Source: Hyphomicrobiales bacterium
GTDB lineage: Bacteria > Pseudomonadota > Alphaproteobacteria > Rhizobiales > Rhizobiaceae
NCBI GenBank assembly: GCA_900469625.1
Contig: UBXV01000035.1
Location: 1 to 64,000 of the forward strand
Direction: 5' to 3'
Length of the DNA: 64,000 nt
Shown: positions 27,077-35,731 of the stretch, piece after piece
How positions within the stretch are numbered: position 1 is the stretch's first letter
Layout of the letters: every line of letters starts with the position of its first letter
Program-made: the position numbers and the translations under genes
The notes under the pieces: generated by a model
What the model was told of the DNA's origin: nothing
Database searches by the model: none
Seen by the model: the letters and a program-made list of their open reading frames with translations, nothing else

Positions 27077-28705
27077 TCAGCCCTCCCGAGCCGTTTCAAG
27101 CGCGAGATCTTCACGCAATGCGCTTACCCGATCGAGGCCGGAGACGATGATGCGGCTCGCCTGCCTTTCGTCTTCGCGCGGAAAGTCGCTCCGGCGATGC
27201 ACGCCTCGGCTTTCCGTGCGCAGAAGTGCTGCAGCGACCGTCCAACGGGCGCTCGCCGTTACGGAGGCCACCTCTCGAGCGCGAAGACGCTCGATGCCGA
27301 CTGAAGGCTTTGCCTGGTTAAGGCCGGCCCACACGTCTTCGAGGATGCGACGGCTGGCTTCGAGCACATTGGCCTTGCGCCAATAGCTTCTGTCGAGCGG
27401 CACGATCTCGTCATGGACCGTGCGGGCCGCAACCGCCAGTTCGACGTCCTCGCGCTGACCGGCGCCGCGCAAACCCGTTGCGCCAAGCGGCCGCAGGCGC
27501 GCGAAATCCCGGTGCTTTCGACTGCGGGCGTGGTGGGCAGCGCCGTGACCGGACCACCAGCCGCTCGCGATCGCCCAGGAGGCGTTGATTGCGCCGCCTC
27601 CGGAAACGCCGCCGGTCACGTTTTCGCGGCTCGCCGCGTCGCCGGCGGCGTAGAGGCCGGCAATGCCGGTTCCACAGTCGGAGGAGACGATGCGGATACC
27701 ACCCGTGCCACGCACCGTGCCCTCGTATTTGAGGTCCACCCGGAACAGCTGTTCGAAAGGGTTGATCCCCATGCGATCATAGGGCTGAAAACAGTTCGGC
27801 TGACCACGACGCAGCCAGTCCTGGATCGCCGGTTCGGCAAGATCGAGCCGCGCATAGACCGGTCCGGACAGCAACGCCTCGGCGACCTGACGCTCGCCGC
27901 CGCCGATACCGTTCGTTACCGGTTCTCCGCGATCGTCACGCAACACCTCGCCGCTCTCCCGGTAAAAGGTGGCCCAGCGGAAGGGCAGCCCCTTGTTGAG
28001 AGAGGAACCGTGCGGGGCAAGCGTGTACTTTCCGGTGAACTCCATGCCGGAAAGCGATGCGCCAGCCTCCGCAGCAAGCAGATAACCATCGCCGGTGAGC
28101 CCTGTCCCTCCAAGGATCCGTTCGAAGAAGGCGCATCCTCCGGTGGCGAGCACGACGGCACCGGCTGCCACGGAAAAGCTCGCGCCATTGCGGCGCGAAA
28201 GTCCTGCCGCGCCACCGACATGATTTTCGTCACCGAGCAATTCCAGAATCGGATGATGGTCGAGGATGGTGACGCCGGCCTTCTGTACACGTTGGCGCAT
28301 GAAGCGCATGTAGTCGGGGCCGCGCAGGTTGGCGATGTAGAGACTACCGTCCTCTTCGCTCGGAAAGGGATAACCCCAGTCGACAAGCTTCTGGAGATTT
28401 TCATAGGCTCGATCCGCCGCACGCAACATCCAGCGGCGATCGGCAAGGCCAGCCGTGCGTTTGAAGCGCTGCTCGACCGAAGCCGCCCTGCCCTCTCCCG
28501 GCGGCACACACCACGTTCCCGTATTGGAAGGAGCCGTTGCGCCGCTCGTGCCATGATAGCCCTTGTCCGCCAAGATGACGCGCGCACCGGCTTCTGCAGC
28601 TGAAAGCGCAGCCCAGGCGGCGGCGGGGCCGCCACCGACCACCAGCACGTCCGTCTCCATGTGTCGCCCGTCTTCGGTGGGCTGTTCCTTGCGACGCGAT
28701 GCCAT
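27077..28705 (-). CDS. FAD-dependent oxidoreductase, AprA/fumarate-reductase-like
   Basis: 542-residue flavoprotein. The N-terminal FAD motif is VVGGGPAAAWAALSAAEAGA (about residues 21-40), followed by a capping domain and a C-terminal helical region with RTESRGVHRRSDFP, as in succinate dehydrogenase/fumarate reductase and adenylylsulfate reductase A subunits. A second Met (28660, METDVLVVGG) is an alternative start. The adjacent two-cluster ferredoxin mirrors the AprBA arrangement, but gene context (sulfonate-type ABC, redoxin) and the short length set it apart from dissimilatory AprA. The reaction is unknown. Confidence 0.85.
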   Translation of the reverse strand: MASRRKEQPTEDGRHMETDVLVVGGGPAAAWAALSAAEAGARVILADKGYHGTSGATAPSNTGTWCVPPGEGRAASVEQRFKRTAGLADRRWMLRAADRAYENLQKLVDWGYPFPSEEDGSLYIANLRGPDYMRFMRQRVQKAGVTILDHHPILELLGDENHVGGAAGLSRRNGASFSVAAGAVVLATGGCAFFERILGGTGLTGDGYLLAAEAGASLSGMEFTGKYTLAPHGSSLNKGLPFRWATFYRESGEVLRDDRGEPVTNGIGGGERQVAEALLSGPVYARLDLAEPAIQDWLRRGQPNCFQPYDRMGINPFEQLFRVDLKYEGTVRGTGGIRIVSSDCGTGIAGLYAAGDAASRENVTGGVSGGGAINASWAIASGWWSGHGAAHHARSRKHRDFARLRPLGATGLRGAGQREDVELAVAARTVHDEIVPLDRSYWRKANVLEASRRILEDVWAGLNQAKPSVGIERLRAREVASVTASARWTVAAALLRTESRGVHRRSDFPREDERQASRIIVSGLDRVSALREDLALETAREG

Positions 28706-28768
28706 CTTGTTCCGGTCTAAAAAAGAGAGCGTTGGCCGGCGCTTCGACCGGCCATTTGCGGTTGGTGA

Positions 28769-29356
28769 TCAGGCGGCAGTCGAGAACCAGGACGGTTCGT
28801 TGCCGACCGTCCACTTGATGTTGCAGCCGATCGAGGGGACCTGGCCCGTGCCAAGCGCCTCGCCTTTCAGGACGGCGTCCACGGCCGCACGCAGGTCCGC
28901 GCCCGTCACGTCCTTACCGTTGCCGGGCCGGGCGTCGTCGAACTGGCCGTGATAGGCAAGTTTGCGATCGCGATCGTAGAGGAAGAAATCCGGCGTGCAG
29001 GCCGCACCATAGGCCTTGGCGACGTCCTGCGATGCGTCCTTCAGATAGGGGAAACCGTATCCGTGCGCCTTCGCCTCCGCGCTGATACGCTCCAGTGTCT
29101 CCTCTGGATGCGCTTCGGCGTCGTTGCTGTTGATGGCGACGACGGCAAGCCCCTGCCCGGCGTAGTCGCGGGCAAACTTCGCCAGCTCCTCGCGGATCAA
29201 CACCACGAAGGGGCAGCGATTGGAGATGAAGCCGACGAGCAGCGCCGGGCTATCCTCGAATTCGGCGAGTGTGAACAGGTTTCCATCGGCATCGGGCAAG
29301 GTGAAATCCGCGGCGCGGGTTCCGAGCTTGATGGGGTTGGATTCGGTTTTGGGCAT
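28769..29356 (-). CDS. Redoxin (AhpC/TSA-thioredoxin fold) with altered CxxC
   Basis: 195-residue cytoplasmic redoxin. Residues TRAADFTLPDADGN begin the fold; the place of the usual CNHC motif reads SNRCPF, so the first cysteine is lost and one remains, while a second cysteine sits in GAACTPDFFLYD. The family (peroxiredoxin-like thioredoxins of about 190 residues) is often linked to detoxification, but no reaction is established from sequence. ATG 29356 has AGGAGG 6 bases upstream. It is the first gene of the operon that continues into the flavoprotein, ferredoxin and ABC genes. Confidence 0.85.
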   Translation of the reverse strand: MPKTESNPIKLGTRAADFTLPDADGNLFTLAEFEDSPALLVGFISNRCPFVVLIREELAKFARDYAGQGLAVVAINSNDAEAHPEETLERISAEAKAHGYGFPYLKDASQDVAKAYGAACTPDFFLYDRDRKLAYHGQFDDARPGNGKDVTGADLRAAVDAVLKGEALGTGQVPSIGCNIKWTVGNEPSWFSTAA

Positions 29357-29390
29357 GGTATCCTCCTGGCAAGCCAACAGGACTATTAAC

Positions 29391-29414
29391 CTATGAAATC
29401 CATAGATTTTATAG
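29391..29414. promoter_or_regulatory. Repeated CTATR half-sites upstream of the redoxin operon
   Basis: CTATG-AAATC-CATAG followed by ATTT-TATAG, in an AT-rich patch about 35-58 bases upstream of the redoxin start. The first pair is a 5-base inverted repeat. This is the likely promoter/operator area for the operon 29356-23946; the regulator is not in the window. Confidence 0.3.
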
Positions 29415-29605
29415 ATATCAATTTTCTCGGAATTGCTGGCCTTTGAGATAATCTTGCCGCGCAGCCGGGCAAGACCCGGATTTTATTTCGGCTTGCCTGA
29501 AACATGCCCGTTCGCTTCAATCCTCCGGCAGACAAGCGTTTTCGGAGCTGTCGACGAAAGCGCTCTCGTACAGAGGTATCGTGCCATTCCGCCCCCACGT
29601 TGTGA

Positions 29606-30715
29606 TCAGATCACGAATTCCGCCTCGTAGGTCTGTGGCTCGGGAACCACCGTAACCTCCACCGGAACGATCCAATTGGCCCCGTAGCTCTCGAAGTCGG
29701 AATGCTGCAGGTCGGGCTGCACACGCCCCGCCCCATCGCTCGCGCGACATCGCAGTTTGTATTGCCCCACGTCTTCAGGGGTCCAGATGTACTCCCACAA
29801 GCGCCATACAAAGGGACGCTCCGCCTCGAGGAGCCTTGCGTCGCGCCACCCCCTGCCGTCTCCGGTGCAGACCTGCACCTGCCTGATAGGGGCCTCGCCG
29901 CTCCAGGCGGCTCCGAAAATCCGGTATGGTTGCCCGGTGATGAGACGCGCGCCCTGTACGGGTCGCGCGATCTGCGCTTTCACCTCCATCTCCGTGAGGG
30001 GCACAAGCCGGGGTTCCCCGAGGTTGCGCTCCCAACGGAAGTAGTCGCGGGCCTGCCAGTAGCCAAGGAACGGCTGTTCCAAAACCGTGATATGCGTGAT
30101 CCACTTGACCCAAGCCATGCCGAACCAGCCACCCACAACCGCCCGCAGCGGGTAGCCGTGTTCACGCGTTAACGGCGCATCGTTCATCGAATAGGCGAGC
30201 ATCGTGCTGTCAGCGACAGCCTTCGCAAGCGGTAAACTACGGGCAAATGCGATGGGGCCGGGAGAAGCCGTTTTCCTGTTCGTGTCGACGACGCCGCTGT
30301 CTGCGCCCACAAGCAGAACCTCACGCGCGGTTTGCCTGACGCCCGCCATCTCCAAGATCTCGCGCAGAAGAACACCTGTCCAAGCAGCATTGCCGACGGC
30401 TCCGTTCTGCCACTGCAACCCCTCTTTCGGTGGCACGTAATAGACGCGGCCGTTCCCGGCGCACTCGACGACGGCGTTGAATGTCGCGCTCCGCATCGAC
30501 TTGATGCTGTCGAGGTCGAGTTCGATCGGCCGCTCGACCGCCCCGTCAACGCGTAATCTCCAGTCTCGCACATCGAGGTCCGGCGCAGGGAAATGGTTTC
30601 GCACGAAGAACAGCTCGGTCGGGATCAGCCAATCGGAGAGCGATGCAAACGGGAACTCGGTGTTCTCCGGGGATTTCTGTCGAACAATCAGACCGGGCTG
30701 CTCTTGTGTCGGCAT
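29606..30715 (-). CDS. Sulfite oxidase family molybdoenzyme
   Basis: 369-residue molybdenum cofactor protein of the sulfite oxidase family. The Moco-binding cysteine is Cys85 in AVVECAGNGR. The N-terminal oxidoreductase domain (about residues 20-210) includes GYPLRAVVGGWFGMAWVKWI, and the C-terminal Mo-co dimerisation domain ends near EVTVVPEPQT. No signal peptide is seen, unlike periplasmic SorA. There is no adjacent cytochrome gene. ATG 30715 (MPTQEQPGL) was chosen over 30742 on GGGGAGAAG spacing. It probably oxidises sulfite released by the neighbouring sulfonate-type module, although a separate promoter separates the two units. Confidence 0.87.
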   Translation of the reverse strand: MPTQEQPGLIVRQKSPENTEFPFASLSDWLIPTELFFVRNHFPAPDLDVRDWRLRVDGAVERPIELDLDSIKSMRSATFNAVVECAGNGRVYYVPPKEGLQWQNGAVGNAAWTGVLLREILEMAGVRQTAREVLLVGADSGVVDTNRKTASPGPIAFARSLPLAKAVADSTMLAYSMNDAPLTREHGYPLRAVVGGWFGMAWVKWITHITVLEQPFLGYWQARDYFRWERNLGEPRLVPLTEMEVKAQIARPVQGARLITGQPYRIFGAAWSGEAPIRQVQVCTGDGRGWRDARLLEAERPFVWRLWEYIWTPEDVGQYKLRCRASDGAGRVQPDLQHSDFESYGANWIVPVEVTVVPEPQTYEAEFVI

Positions 30716-30896
30716 AGTGCACTTCTCCCCTTCCAACAGCACAACCTTGGCACTCGCCCGGGCGAATTACGGCTTGATTACAGCGCGTCTGTCGTGTTCG
30801 GCCTTCATACCGCACATTCCTCGGATCAACCTCGGACGGCAGAAAAGCGCATAAATGCTGCTAAGGGCCAGTTCTTTTTTCGCACCAGCCTGTCGT

Positions 30897-31568
30897 TCAA
30901 ACGCTCCCGGCGGAGAAGACCAGCAACATATTGTTGGCAGGCATCTCGACCGTCTCGCGGAGAACAAGTCCAGCGGCCTTACTCACTTGTTCAAGATCAG
31001 CGATATCACGCACGCCCCAGGAGGGGTCGCGCGCCTTCAGAGCCGCATCGAAAGCAGCATTCGAGGGGGCCGTGTGCGCCCCGTCGCGCATGAATGGGCC
31101 GTAGAGAAGAAGAAGCCCGCCAGCGTGAAGCAAGCGGCCAGCTCCTGCAAACAATCCCAAGCTTGCCGCCCATGGCGCAATATGGATCATATTGATCGAC
31201 ACGATGGCGTCGAAAGGGCCCGTCTGTTCGACGCCCCATTGCCCTGAGCACACATCGATATCGCGCGGCGCCAGCACATTCTTCAGCCTTGAGAATTTGA
31301 TCCAGCTAGACGTGCTGGTGCGGGCGTCGGCATCCGGATCACTCGGCTGCCAGGTGATGTTTGGCATTGCCCCCGCAAAACACACGGCGTGCTCGCCGGT
31401 CCCGCATCCAATCTCCAGCACGGCGCCACGGGCAGGAAGGACACGTTTCAGGACTGCGAGGATCGGCGTCGAATTTCGCGCAGCGGAAGGTGAAAACATG
31501 CGCTGGTCGCCGCTTGCGTCGCGCTGTTCCAGCGCAACAGGCGAACGGTCCTTCTTTCCTGGGAGCAT
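30897..31568 (-). CDS. DUF938 family methyltransferase-like protein
   Basis: About 223-residue Rossmann-fold protein of the DUF938 class. The SAM-binding motif I is VLEIGCGTGEHAV; the family stretch MFSPSAARNSTPIL precedes it and FDAIVSINMIHIAPW follows. Start is uncertain: a GTG at 31601, ATG 31568 or ATG 31499 are possible, and 31568 gives a typical length. It stands alone downstream of the AbrB-type gene and upstream of the sulfite oxidase gene. No substrate is known for the family. Confidence 0.75.
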   Translation of the reverse strand: MLPGKKDRSPVALEQRDASGDQRMFSPSAARNSTPILAVLKRVLPARGAVLEIGCGTGEHAVCFAGAMPNITWQPSDPDADARTSTSSWIKFSRLKNVLAPRDIDVCSGQWGVEQTGPFDAIVSINMIHIAPWAASLGLFAGAGRLLHAGGLLLLYGPFMRDGAHTAPSNAAFDAALKARDPSWGVRDIADLEQVSKAAGLVLRETVEMPANNMLLVFSAGSV

Positions 31569-31740
31569 TGGCCTTGAATCCCTCTGGGCGACGTCTTCCA
31601 CCTTATAGCTGAAATGATGAGACGGAAATCAAGGATTTCGGACTTAGGAAAGTGTCATCGACGCGTGCGTTCGGCCGAGGACGACCGAACGTCTACTTCC
31701 CGTCAGATCACGCGGCCACCGGAAGCCGACGAGCGAGGTG

Positions 31741-32793
31741 TCATTTGGTATTGAACGGATCGATACCTAGGCGGAAAACGGTGGCAGAACCGGCTACGAC
31801 CAACAAGACCCGGATAATGTGATGAAACACCACGAAGGGGACCTCAATCCCAAGGGAAAGCGCTATCAGGCTCATCTCGGCCACCCCTCCGGGCGAGTAT
31901 GCGAGGACAGTTCCGACAAGGCGATCCCCGGTCATGGTCGAGACAAGCAGCGCGAACCCGAGCGACACGGATAGCAACAGCACCGTCGAACCGACGGAAA
32001 GCCCGATCACCCTCAGGATCAAACTCGGGGCGGTGTTTACGAACCGGCATCCGACCGTGGCGCCGATCACCACCTGCGCTGCTACCAGAAAGACGCTCGG
32101 AAGCTGGAAATCGGATACGCCTGAGAGATGTAGGCCTGCGCTGACAATCATCGGTCCGAGCAGATAGCGCGCGGGGAGGCGCAGGATAATCCCGGCCGCC
32201 ACACCCATCCCTATGGCAGCGGCGAACCAAGCGAGGTCCTTCGCCTCGAGCGCTGAGAGTGGGACGTCGCTGGACCCGCTCCGACCTATCTCTTCTCCCG
32301 TTATGAGTTGGATGACAAACGGCAGTGAGAGAACGACCAGAAAGATGCGCGCCGCGTGGATGAGCGAGATCATCCTCTCGTCGCCGCCTCGTTCCGCACC
32401 GAGCGTGACCATTTCGACCAGTCCACCGGGCATGGCCGAGAAGAACGCCGTCGGATGGTTGAATTTGCCGACCTTGCGAAAGTAGACGTAGGCGAGCGAC
32501 GCCGCGGCGGCGATGAAGAAAACGAGCCCGGCAAGAGACACGAGCCATACGCTTGCATGTTCGAAGACGGCCGGCGAGAACGACGTCCCCAGCATTGCCC
32601 CGATCGTGGCGGTCATCGGAGGGCGCGCAAACTTTGGCATTGCGAGGGGAAGTCCCGCCATTGCTGCCAGCCCGCAGAAGATCATCGCGCCGAGAAGCCA
32701 GGCGAGCGGCATGTGAAAATGCCACATCACCCATCCACCGACCCCTCCGATGGAAAGCGTCAGCAGAAACCTTGCAGTGCCATGCACCTTCAT
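31741..32793 (-). CDS. AbrB family membrane protein (putative transporter)
   Basis: 350-residue integral membrane protein with about ten hydrophobic segments arranged as two repeats; each carries an AMPGGLVEM/SPGGVAEM motif (near residues 125 and 305), the hallmark of the membrane AbrB (PF05145) family once labelled ammonia monooxygenase. ATG 32793 lies after the stop of the ABM gene with ACGGGA before it. It is the last gene of the catabolic operon, and by analogy might export or import an organic acid. The function of the family is not established. Confidence 0.8.
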   Translation of the reverse strand: MKVHGTARFLLTLSIGGVGGWVMWHFHMPLAWLLGAMIFCGLAAMAGLPLAMPKFARPPMTATIGAMLGTSFSPAVFEHASVWLVSLAGLVFFIAAAASLAYVYFRKVGKFNHPTAFFSAMPGGLVEMVTLGAERGGDERMISLIHAARIFLVVLSLPFVIQLITGEEIGRSGSSDVPLSALEAKDLAWFAAAIGMGVAAGIILRLPARYLLGPMIVSAGLHLSGVSDFQLPSVFLVAAQVVIGATVGCRFVNTAPSLILRVIGLSVGSTVLLLSVSLGFALLVSTMTGDRLVGTVLAYSPGGVAEMSLIALSLGIEVPFVVFHHIIRVLLVVAGSATVFRLGIDPFNTK

Positions 32794-32798
32794 TCCCG

Positions 32799-33104
32799 TC
32801 ACGCGGCTCCGTATCGCGCCGTGGGCGAAGAATGCGTCACCAGCGGTGGGCTTTCGAAGAAAGCTCCGACGAGACGCCGCCACTCCTGGAAATCGTCGGA
32901 ACCGCGAAAATCGACGAGGTGATTATCGACGGTCTCCCATTTCACCAGAAGACGATACGTGGACCGGCTCTCCACGACCCTGTGGAGTGAAAGGCCGTAG
33001 CAACCTTTTGCACGAAGGAAAAGCGGAGCCGCTTGCTCGACCCCCTTTTCGAAATCGGCTTCCTGACCAGCCTTTACCGTGATCTCAGCAACCTCATAGA
33101 TCAT
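32799..33104 (-). CDS. Antibiotic biosynthesis monooxygenase (ABM) domain protein
   Basis: 101-residue ferredoxin-like ABM-domain protein, starting MIYEVAEITVKAGQEADFE with a conserved GCYGLSLHR strand and YRLLVKWET. The single-domain form usually dimerises; members include cofactor-free monooxygenases but also proteins of unknown role. It lies 7 bases from the cupin gene and 5 from the AbrB-type gene, so it belongs to the catabolic operon. No catalytic residue can be fixed. Confidence 0.8.
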   Translation of the reverse strand: MIYEVAEITVKAGQEADFEKGVEQAAPLFLRAKGCYGLSLHRVVESRSTYRLLVKWETVDNHLVDFRGSDDFQEWRRLVGAFFESPPLVTHSSPTARYGAA

Positions 33105-33111
33105 TGGAACC

Positions 33112-33519
33112 TCATGCGGGCTTGTGGCCGTGTTCGGCGTCGATCGACCGTTCCTCGCCGGTGGCGATCATCGTGCGGGTGGCATCGACGGACGCGTAGA
33201 CCCAGAAAATGCGCATGGGCTTGTCGGTCGGGTTGATGAAGCGATGTGGGACGTTTGCCGGAATCCATGTCGTGTCGTTTGTGTCGAGATGATGCTGGAC
33301 ACCGTCGATCTCGGCGATCGCCTGACCTTCGATCACCATCACGCTTTCTTCGCAATTGTGCTTGTGCAGCCCGATCGCAGCGCCGGGGTCGAAGGCGGTA
33401 ATGCCGTTGATCATGCTGGTCGATCCGCATTTGCGCGTGACCAGCGGTGTCGTCCGCGCGCCACCGCCACGGTCGTTGGTCCGCAGTTCACGCGGGCGAA
33501 GTATTGCTGCTTTCGTCAT
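33112..33519 (-). CDS. Small cupin protein
   Basis: 135-residue single-domain cupin. Metal-binding type motifs are visible: GLHKHNCEESVMVIEG (motif 1, two His and a Glu) and VPHRFINPTDKP (motif 2 His). Start ATG 33519 is preceded by GTGAGG; Met codons further upstream lack a ribosome site. It lies between the aldehyde dehydrogenase and ABM genes. Possible roles are sugar-acid isomerisation or dioxygenation; nothing in the sequence decides. Confidence 0.8.
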   Translation of the reverse strand: MTKAAILRPRELRTNDRGGGARTTPLVTRKCGSTSMINGITAFDPGAAIGLHKHNCEESVMVIEGQAIAEIDGVQHHLDTNDTTWIPANVPHRFINPTDKPMRIFWVYASVDATRTMIATGEERSIDAEHGHKPA

Positions 33520-33530
33520 CAAAGCCATCC

Positions 33531-34910
33531 TCACTTTGCGGTCACGGCAGGACCGATCCAGACGGTCTTGATGTTGACAAATTCGCGAATGCCATAGACC
33601 CCGAGTTCGCGGCCATAGCCGGAACGCTTGATGCCGCCGAAGGGATAGCGCGGGTCCGAAGCGACCATGCCGTTGATGAAGACGGCGCCCGCATCGAGAT
33701 CGCGGGCAAGCTTGCGCGCTCGTCCGACGTCGCGGCTCCAGATCGCCGAGCCGAGACCGAACTCGGTCTGGTTCGCCAGGCGGATTGCATCCTCGGCATC
33801 CCTCGCTCGAATGATTGCGGCGACAGGTCCGAAAGTCTCCTCGCGAAACGCCGTCATGTCTGGCGTGACGTGGTCAAGCACGGTCGGAGGATAGTAGAAG
33901 CCGTGACCATCGATCGGCTTGCCACCCATCTTGAGCGTCGCACCCGCCGCGACCGTCTTCTCCACCTGGGCATGCAGACCGCTCAGGAGATTGGCACGCG
34001 CCATCGGCCCGATATTGGTATCGCGTCCCAGGGGATCGCCGATCTTCAGCTTCGCAACGCCCGCGCAGAACAACTCGACGAAACGATCCGCAACCGCGTC
34101 TTCGACGATGAACCGTTTCGCGTTGACGCAGGACTGCCCGACATTGATGTAGCGCGCCTTGACGGCAACGGCGGCGGCCTCATCGAGATCGGCGTCGGCA
34201 AGCACGATGAACGGATCGGAGCCGCCGAGCTCCAGAACCTGTTTTTTCAAAGCGTTGCCGGCTTGCGAGGCGACGATAGCCCCGACCTCGGTCGAACCGG
34301 TCAGCGTAACCGCAGCGATGCGATCATCAGCGATGATCCCTGCGACCTTTTGAGGCTCGATCAGAAGCGTGCGGAACAATCCCTCCGGGCAGCCGGCTTC
34401 CATCATGATCTCTTCGATAGCCAAGGCGCATTGCGGCACGTTGTTGGCATGCTTGAGGATCGCGCCATTGCCGGCCGCAAAGGCCGGGGCAGCGAAGCGA
34501 AAGAACTGCCAGAAGGGATAGTTCCATGGCATGATCGCGAGCACGACGCCGAGCGGGTCGAAGGCGACCACGCTCTCGGACGCGTTCGAAGGGACCGGTT
34601 CGTCCGCGAGATACCTCGGTGCGTGTTCGGCGTAGAAGTCGCAATTATAGGCACATTTCTCGATCTCTGCCTCGGCCTCGACGATCGGCTTGCCCATCTC
34701 GAGCGTGATCATTTCGGCATACCGGGCCTTGCCGGTACGAAGCGCCTTTGCCATGCCGGCAAGCAGGCGCACCCGGTCTTCGACCGACACCTTGCGCCAT
34801 GCCTTCTGGGCGGCAGCGGCTGCGGAAAGCGCCGCATCGACATAAGCGTCGTCATGCGCCTCGAAACGCGCCAACTCCCTGCCGTTCGCCGGGTTTATTG
34901 CTGTGATCAT
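33531..34910 (-). CDS. NAD(P)-dependent aldehyde dehydrogenase
   Basis: 459-residue aldehyde dehydrogenase similar to the short succinate-semialdehyde dehydrogenases. The catalytic cysteine is Cys261 (NVGQSCVNAKR) and the general base Glu227 (VLELGGSDPF); the nucleotide-binding GSTEVG and MPWNYPFWQ stretches are present. It overlaps the Hyi-like gene by 4 bases. In context it may oxidise succinate, tartronate or malonate semialdehyde made by the pathway; substrate is inference only. Confidence 0.9.
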   Translation of the reverse strand: MITAINPANGRELARFEAHDDAYVDAALSAAAAAQKAWRKVSVEDRVRLLAGMAKALRTGKARYAEMITLEMGKPIVEAEAEIEKCAYNCDFYAEHAPRYLADEPVPSNASESVVAFDPLGVVLAIMPWNYPFWQFFRFAAPAFAAGNGAILKHANNVPQCALAIEEIMMEAGCPEGLFRTLLIEPQKVAGIIADDRIAAVTLTGSTEVGAIVASQAGNALKKQVLELGGSDPFIVLADADLDEAAAVAVKARYINVGQSCVNAKRFIVEDAVADRFVELFCAGVAKLKIGDPLGRDTNIGPMARANLLSGLHAQVEKTVAAGATLKMGGKPIDGHGFYYPPTVLDHVTPDMTAFREETFGPVAAIIRARDAEDAIRLANQTEFGLGSAIWSRDVGRARKLARDLDAGAVFINGMVASDPRYPFGGIKRSGYGRELGVYGIREFVNIKTVWIGPAVTAK

Positions 34911-35731
34911 GCGAGCCTCCTGTCTTGCCGCCTCTGCTGCAACTTGGCGCCGATCAACTGCGTCCAGAGGGGCAGGAAGGCGACGCTTTCAATTGTGGTT
35001 CTGGAAGGGATGTATTCGAAGCCGATCGCGCCCTCGTAGCCCTGCTCGGCAAGGGCATTGAGAAGCGCGTCGAAATCGATCGACCCGGTTCCGGGCTCAT
35101 GCCGGCCCGGATGATCGGCGATATGGATGTGCCCCACCCGATGGGAGTTGGCCCCTATCCAAGGCACCAGATCGATGCCGTTTGCCTGCGCGTGGAATGT
35201 GTCCAACAGCAGCGCGAGGTTGCCGGGACCAAAGATGTCCTGAACCCGGCTGGCATGCTCGAGCGTGGACATGAAATAGCCCGGCACCGCAACCTCGCTG
35301 ATCGCCTCGATGAGGATTTTGACGTTGGTCCCGGCGGTCCGTTCGACGGCGTAGCCCAGATTGCGATGATAGGTCTCGGCCGCAGCAGCCCCTGCGGCAT
35401 TGCCTGGAACGCCGGCCATAGGGTGCACGAACGGGCAATCGACGGCGACCGCATAATCGAGCGCCCGGTTGAAGCTCTCGCGGAAGTCCGCCTCCCTGTC
35501 CGCAAGGGCGGCAAGCCCCTTCTCGCCTTTGCTGGCGTCACCCACAGCCGCGCAGAGCTGCGAGAACGAAAAGCCATTGGCAACGAGACGCGATCGCATC
35601 TCGGTTGCGGGAACTCCCCATGGGCTGGGGTGCTCGATCGCCGTAAACCCGGCGCTGGCTGCCGCTTCAAGCCGTTCCAACAGCGGGAGTTCGCTGAACA
35701 GGTAGCCGATATGGGCGGAGAGACGATTCAT
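34907..35731 (-). CDS. Hydroxypyruvate isomerase-like TIM-barrel protein
   Basis: 274-residue AP-endonuclease-2/xylose-isomerase-like TIM barrel. It shows the Hyi pattern: the HIADHPGRHEPGTGSID stretch near residue 210 and KILIEAIS near 140, with candidate metal ligands in LIEAI and LLLDTFHAQ. Hyi proteins interconvert hydroxypyruvate and tartronate semialdehyde, but related proteins act on other keto sugars. The start overlaps the stop of the Ldh_2 gene by one base (TGATG). Confidence 0.85.
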   Translation of the reverse strand: MNRLSAHIGYLFSELPLLERLEAAASAGFTAIEHPSPWGVPATEMRSRLVANGFSFSQLCAAVGDASKGEKGLAALADREADFRESFNRALDYAVAVDCPFVHPMAGVPGNAAGAAAAETYHRNLGYAVERTAGTNVKILIEAISEVAVPGYFMSTLEHASRVQDIFGPGNLALLLDTFHAQANGIDLVPWIGANSHRVGHIHIADHPGRHEPGTGSIDFDALLNALAEQGYEGAIGFEYIPSRTTIESVAFLPLWTQLIGAKLQQRRQDRRLA

